Source of the DNA: LBZV01 sp000993855
GTDB taxonomy: Bacteria; Patescibacteriota; Microgenomatia; Curtissbacterales; GWA2-41-24
Assembly: GCA_964492425.1 (NCBI GenBank)
Contig: CAZBKB010000020.1
Span: 1-16,674 of the forward strand
DNA length: 16,674 nucleotides
Direction of reading: 5' to 3'
Shown here: one piece after another, positions 13,680 through 16,674 of the stretch
How positions within the stretch are numbered: the first letter of the stretch is position 1
How the letters are laid out: each line of letters starts with the position of its first letter
Program-made: the position numbers and the translations under genes
The notes under the pieces: generated by a model
The model's input: the letters and a program-made list of their open reading frames with translations, nothing else
What the model was told of the DNA's origin: nothing
Databases searched by the model: none

Positions 13680-14317
13680 TCGGGACAGGAATAAAAGTAG
13701 CCGTCATTGGCAGCTGGTGCCGGATTGAAACTTGTAGTTGGTATCTGGCCTGCACCTGAGCCGATTTTACCGGAGCATGATGTTCTAGAATTGTTTGCGT
13801 TTGGGTCATTTGAAATTTCAAGCAAAGCTCTTACTACATATACTCTCGATCCGTCCGTAGTTTTACCTCCTGACGTATCGGGGCAGATGTCTTCGGCGAG
13901 TGTAGCTGGGTAATGGATAGTGTAAACGCTTAGACCTGTATTTTTAGGGTCACGCACGGATTCGCCCATTAAGCTTATTGCAGGATTGTTGAGATAATCT
14001 GCAGTTGTGTTGAAGGCTTCAGCAGCTGTAGATCCGGAAGGAACGATTGGATAGTAGGTTGCGGCGAGACAATCGTTTTTAGCAGACTCTAGTGCTTTTT
14101 GTATCTGCTGTAGGTCGTTTTTGCGTTGGGCATCGCGTGCGTCTTTTAGATAACCCGGGACAACAAATGCGATTACTCCTGCCAGGATACCCAGGATCGC
14201 AATGCTTATTAGCAGTTCAATGAGAGTAAAAGCGACCTTTAATCTGAAGTTTAAAATTTTCATTTTGTTTACAAAACGTATTAATTTAAAATTTACAGTG
14301 TGCACGAATTTAATCAT
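13676..14317 (-). CDS. Type IV prepilin-like protein 1
   Basis: A prepilin with the class III signature FTLIELLISIAILGILAG after a basic leader, then KDARDAQRKNDLQQIQKAL, the CPR-type continuation of the N-terminal helix. The leader from ATG 14317 is 29 aa; an internal ATG at 14263 would give an 11-aa leader (MKILNFRLKVA). The residue before the cleavage site is Ala (KVA|FTLIE), not the usual Gly, so processing could be slower or absent. The mature part (about 184 aa) has four Cys and ends YFYSCPD. It resembles prepilin 4 in helix and cysteine layout, so the two are probably paralogues. It starts 18 bases after the stop of prepilin 2 and probably shares its transcript. No pilus motor or prepilin peptidase gene is in the window. 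Confidence 0.88.
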   Translation of the reverse strand: MIKFVHTVNFKLIRFVNKMKILNFRLKVAFTLIELLISIAILGILAGVIAFVVPGYLKDARDAQRKNDLQQIQKALESAKNDCLAATYYPIVPSGSTAAEAFNTTADYLNNPAISLMGESVRDPKNTGLSVYTIHYPATLAEDICPDTSGGKTTDGSRVYVVRALLEISNDPNANNSRTSCSGKIGSGAGQIPTTSFNPAPAANDGYFYSCPD

Positions 14318-14335
14318 TTGGTATTTTCTAAGTCG

Positions 14336-15043
14336 CTACCAGCAATCTCCATCTGCTTCTGTACAGTCCGGATCGTCATTTCCTAGCCCGGGGCTTAGGC
14401 CTTGGGCGATTTCTTTACAGCCAGGGCCGTTTGGTAAAGCTGTATTATTCGAACAGCGGAAAATTGCTTTGGTGGGATCTTCCGGTGCCTCGAGGCGAGT
14501 ACCGAGCCAATAATATTTGCATCCTCCTTGAGTGCTATCACACGGCGTATTTGCCGCAATGTTATATTGATAAACTTCTAGCTCATAAAAATAACCGTCT
14601 TTATTTACAGGGTCTACTGGTAGGCTTTTAAGATACTTACTGTCAACTACAATGGCTTGGTACAAATAGTTGTCCGGGGGATCTTTTTTCCAATCATTGT
14701 CTTCTAAGGTAACAGTATTGCACGGCTGATCGTGAGAACCCATACTGCTATCGCACCAGTTTTCCTCAGAGAAGTTAAATTTTAACAGATAAGCCTGAAT
14801 AGCATTTGAAATTTGCTTTATTTCTGCTTTCCTTCTGGCGTCGCGTGCCTGTTTTATTCTTTTTGTGGGGTTGATTGCAAACATGACTATTCCGGAAAGT
14901 ATCCCCAGTATTGCAATAACAACGAGGAGCTCGATGAGGGTAAATCCGGGATTTAACTTTAAACCAGAAACTTTAAACCTGAAACATTTTAAGAAGTCTA
15001 TGGTTAATTGTTTACAGTTACTAGTTTGCGAAGCGTTGGGCAT
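14336..15043 (-). CDS. Type IV prepilin-like protein 2, cysteine-rich
   Basis: A prepilin with leader MPNASQTSNCK... of 33 residues ending LNPG|FTLIELLVVIAILGILSG, with the Gly-1 and Glu+5 needed by prepilin peptidase. Then comes KRIKQARDARRKAEIKQISNAIQAYL. The mature protein (about 202 aa) has eight Cys, the most of the four, consistent with a disulfide-braced extracellular head; it also holds PVDPVNKDGYFYEL, a motif like the D-region turn of minor pilins and pseudopilins. The ATG sits in a TTAACTTAATGCCC block shared with prepilins 3 and 4, which fixes the start. It could be a major or minor pilin or a pseudopilin; sequence alone does not decide. Confidence 0.9.
   Translation of the reverse strand: MPNASQTSNCKQLTIDFLKCFRFKVSGLKLNPGFTLIELLVVIAILGILSGIVMFAINPTKRIKQARDARRKAEIKQISNAIQAYLLKFNFSEENWCDSSMGSHDQPCNTVTLEDNDWKKDPPDNYLYQAIVVDSKYLKSLPVDPVNKDGYFYELEVYQYNIAANTPCDSTQGGCKYYWLGTRLEAPEDPTKAIFRCSNNTALPNGPGCKEIAQGLSPGLGNDDPDCTEADGDCW
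14951..14994 (-). repeat. Heptamer repeat in the prepilin 2 leader
   Basis: On the plus strand the units AAACCAG, AAACTTT, AAACCTG and AAACATT follow in register; on the coding strand they encode FRFKVSGLKL just before the cleavage site. Two of the units are identical to the ligase repeat at 45-79. Confidence 0.75.
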
Positions 15044-15050
15044 TAAGTTA

Positions 15051-15080
15051 ATTCTATAACTTTTGATGGAAAAATTGCAG
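15051..15080 (-). promoter_or_regulatory. Possible promoter of prepilin 2
   Basis: TAGAAT (15056-15051) ends seven bases before the ATG at 15043, with a weak CTGCAA box 18 bases upstream (15080-15075). The placement matches the promoters of prepilins 3 and 4. Confidence 0.35.
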
Positions 15081-15083
15081 GGT

Positions 15084-15686
15084 TTAGAGGTTGGAAATGG
15101 TATAGCTTGTATTAGTTGTGCCGTCGCACGGTGAGATATTTGTAGAGTCTTTTTGTGGATCTTTTAGGTTTTCCAGACAGGCCACTAGGGTAAAGGCCGT
15201 GCAAGCAGCTGCTGCACAGTTTGCTGGGGAAGGTATATAGGTATAATAGGTACTGCTGGTTTTGGGATCAACAGGTACCGCTTTGATATAAGAATAATTC
15301 GTCCCTATTAAGTCCGGGTTAGTAGTACCGTTACTATTTGATGTGTTGTCATCGGCTATTGTGCTGCTATTGATTGTACATTTGTCTGGGGTATAAGTCC
15401 TGCAGTTTGGATAAGTGTAAGATCCAGCAGAATCTTGTTTGGCGAGTTCTAGTGCTTTTCTTATTGTTTCCAGATCGGATTTTCTTCTGGAATCGCGGGA
15501 TTTTTGCTGGCTATCGGAATAGGTGACTGTACCGAGTGCCGCCAGGATGCCGATTATTGCAATGACGACGAGCAATTCAATTAAAGTAAAGCCGGTAGCT
15601 AACTTTAAACTTGAAACTTTAAGCTTGAAACCTTTATTGTTTATTGTTTCTGGTTTCTTGTTAATTGTTTGCGGAAAGAAGGGCAT
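15084..15686 (-). CDS. Type IV prepilin-like protein 3
   Basis: A prepilin whose leader MPFFPQTINKKPETINNK... (32 aa) ends LATG|FTLIELLVVIAIIGILAA, followed by SRDSRRKSDLETIRKALELAKQD. I place the start at ATG 15686, within the CTAATGCCC block shared with prepilins 2 and 4; in-frame upstream codons as far as a TTG at 15722 overlap the promoter. The mature part (about 168 aa) is rich in Thr, Ser and Asn, holds VPVDPKTSSTYYTY (the VDP turn seen in pseudopilins) and six Cys. It is the most diverged head of the four. Most of the leader is encoded by heptamer repeats. Confidence 0.9.
   Translation of the reverse strand: MPFFPQTINKKPETINNKGFKLKVSSLKLATGFTLIELLVVIAIIGILAALGTVTYSDSQQKSRDSRRKSDLETIRKALELAKQDSAGSYTYPNCRTYTPDKCTINSSTIADDNTSNSNGTTNPDLIGTNYSYIKAVPVDPKTSSTYYTYIPSPANCAAAACTAFTLVACLENLKDPQKDSTNISPCDGTTNTSYTISNL
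15601..15674 (-). repeat. Heptamer repeats in the prepilin 3 leader
   Basis: On the coding strand, units such as AAACAAT, TAACAAG, AAACCAG and then TTTCAAG and TTTAAAG keep a seven-base register across almost the whole leader (KKPETINNKGFKLKVSSLKL). One unit equals the ligase repeat AAACCAG, and KKPET echoes QKPET of the ligase. Confidence 0.75.
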
Positions 15687-15693
15687 TAGGTTA

Positions 15694-15722
15694 ATTTTCA
15701 TTGGTGTTCTCATTAATGTCAA
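15694..15722 (-). promoter_or_regulatory. Promoter of prepilin 3
   Basis: A perfect TTGACA (15722-15717) is followed after 17 bases by GAAAAT (15699-15694), and the ATG at 15686 follows seven bases later. This suggests a leaderless transcript. Confidence 0.45.
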
Positions 15723-15792
15723 CTCTGATTAACTCGGAGTCAATTGTTTGAACCCTCGAAGTTCTTCTTTGAGGAGTGAAGTTGGGTCAAAT

Positions 15793-16497
15793 TTAGTTAC
15801 CGCAGACATAGTAGAAGCCGTCTGTGTTACTTGGTATAAAACCGGAATTAAATCCCCCAGCGTTTTCAGCTAAGCCGCTAAGGTCTGAAATTGTTTGCGA
15901 ACAGTTGTCTGCGGATTTGCCGGCGTCCTTGTCTAAATTGCCCTGTTCTAGTTGTGCGCGGATAACATATTTATCAATCCCGCTCCAGTTAAGGGGTGTG
16001 CCGGCATTGTCAACACATTTTAAGGTTACTGGTGTTGTGGGACGGGCAAAACGATAATATTTTATACCTCCATTTACTTGCGGATCGTTAATTCCACTAT
16101 TTAAATATTTAAGATCAGAGTCTGAAAGGTGTTCCATTAATCTGATATATCTGCCTTCCTCTAGATTGGCAGATATTCCAACCGCTCCGTCTGTTGGATA
16201 ATAGGCGCCATTTCCTGCGCAATCATTTTTAGCAGATTGCATTGCTCTATTCACTTGTTGCAAGTCGTTTTTTCTTTGGGCGTCGCGAGCTTTTTTCTGG
16301 TGTCCAATTAGGGTGTAGGAAACAATGCTGCTTAATATTCCGAGGATAGCGATTACTACTAGGAGTTCGACCAGAGAAAAACCGGATTTTAACTTTAAAC
16401 CAGAAACTTTAAACCTGAAACCCTTTAAACAAAGATTATTTTGTTTCCTGTTTAGTGTTTCCTGTTTAGTGTTATTAGTTCGCAAAGCGGTGGGCAT
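15793..16497 (-). CDS. Type IV prepilin-like protein 4
   Basis: A prepilin with a 39-aa leader from ATG 16497 (MPTALRTNNTKQETLNRK...) ending LKSG|FSLVELLVVIAILGILSS, then KKARDAQRKNDLQQVNRAMQSAKNDC. Four Cys lie in the mature part (about 195 aa), which ends GFYYVCGN, much as prepilin 1 ends YFYSCPD. The start is chosen in the CTTAATGCCC block shared with prepilins 2 and 3; in-frame upstream Met codons to 16524 fall into the promoter spacer. The leader is seven residues (21 bases, three heptamers) longer than that of prepilin 3. It is the first gene of the minus-strand set, and 106 bases separate its stop from the start of prepilin 3. Confidence 0.9.
   Translation of the reverse strand: MPTALRTNNTKQETLNRKQNNLCLKGFRFKVSGLKLKSGFSLVELLVVIAILGILSSIVSYTLIGHQKKARDAQRKNDLQQVNRAMQSAKNDCAGNGAYYPTDGAVGISANLEEGRYIRLMEHLSDSDLKYLNSGINDPQVNGGIKYYRFARPTTPVTLKCVDNAGTPLNWSGIDKYVIRAQLEQGNLDKDAGKSADNCSQTISDLSGLAENAGGFNSGFIPSNTDGFYYVCGN
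16389..16478 (-). repeat. Two heptamer repeat blocks in the prepilin 4 leader
   Basis: On the plus strand 16390-16430 carries AAACCAG, AAACTTT and AAACCTG; 16438-16474 carries TTTCCTG and TTTAGTG alternating, each twice. Both blocks keep a seven-base period and together encode most of the leader peptide. Confidence 0.8.
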
Positions 16498-16504
16498 TAA
16501 GTTA

Positions 16505-16534
16505 AGCGTAACGTCCATTGACAATTGGTGTCAA
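16505..16534 (-). promoter_or_regulatory. Promoter of prepilin 4, with a dyad over the -35 box
   Basis: A perfect TTGACA (16534-16529) lies 18 bases before the weak TACGCT (16510-16505), itself seven bases before the ATG. The -35 box is one arm of an inverted repeat TTGACA-N5-TGTCAA (16518-16534), a possible operator. Confidence 0.4.
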
Positions 16535-16674
16535 CATTTGTAGAATACTTTGGCTCCTCTGGATAAATATTTTCATATGATTTTATTTCCGGATGAGAGA
16601 TATTATGCTTTCTCGCACATTTAAAACTGAATACAATTCTACACATACTGCTTTTTGGGAATAATCCTGCTTAA

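Noticed and set aside
15754..15774. Hairpin after prepilin 4 as a terminator
   Set aside because: On the minus strand the stem has an A-C mismatch and no T-run follows; it pairs better on the plus strand, where no gene ends.
1..16674. tRNA or rRNA genes, insertion sequences, integrase sites
   Set aside because: I saw no cloverleaf with a CCA end or T-loop, no rRNA core sequence, and no transposase or integrase motif on either strand.

Overview
The window reads as chromosomal DNA of a small-genome bacterium of the Candidate Phyla Radiation (Patescibacteria), possibly a Microgenomates-like lineage. Clues are an archaeal/CPR-style ATP-dependent DNA ligase, a family-4 uracil-DNA glycosylase, a cupin-type glucose-6-phosphate isomerase, and four adjacent type IV prepilins with the CPR-typical stretch after the N-terminal helix (KARDAQRKNDLQQ-like). 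TGA is used as a stop (ligase, DUF4870-like gene) and never inside the genes, so code 11 applies and Gracilibacteria/Absconditabacteria are unlikely. The lineage is an inference; no rRNA or ribosomal protein lies here.

Layout, left to right. 1-1671: DNA ligase, cut by the left edge. 1649-2152: a small-gene and remnant zone holding a 35-aa ORF, a possible decayed frame and a 45-aa two-helix membrane protein on the minus strand with its own promoter. 2153-3427: cytoplasmic GH37 trehalase. 3455-6456: a tight plus-strand run of uracil-DNA glycosylase, small membrane protein, peptidyl-tRNA hydrolase, DedA-type membrane protein, alkyltransferase-like protein and acylphosphatase. 6562-9983: isoprenoid block with ispH, a fused IPP-isomerase-like/polyprenyl synthase gene, and cis-prenyltransferase (UppS), leading from the end of the MEP pathway towards the polyprenyl carrier of envelope sugars. 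10031-13117: sugar-phosphate block with an unknown 72-aa protein, a mannose-6-P-isomerase-like cupin, cupin Glc6P isomerase and GlmS; the last two can take glucose-6-P through fructose-6-P to glucosamine-6-P. 13155-13679: SpoU/TrmH-type RNA methyltransferase, convergent with the four prepilin genes on the minus strand (13676-16497).

Two patterns run across the window. First, degenerate tandem repeats with a 7-base period sit between genes and inside coding termini: a ligase linker, the DNA just ahead of the methyltransferase start, and the removable leader peptides of the prepilins. Second, many start codons follow a recognisable -10 box by only about 5-10 nt with no Shine-Dalgarno sequence, suggesting frequent leaderless or very-short-leader transcripts.

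The most notable protein-level observations are a family-4 uracil-DNA glycosylase lacking all four Fe-S cysteines (it has no cysteine at all), the isomerase/prenyl-synthase fusion whose Nudix domain lacks the catalytic cysteine, a roughly 48-codon insertion inside the ligase adenylation domain, and even cysteine numbers in all four mature pilins.
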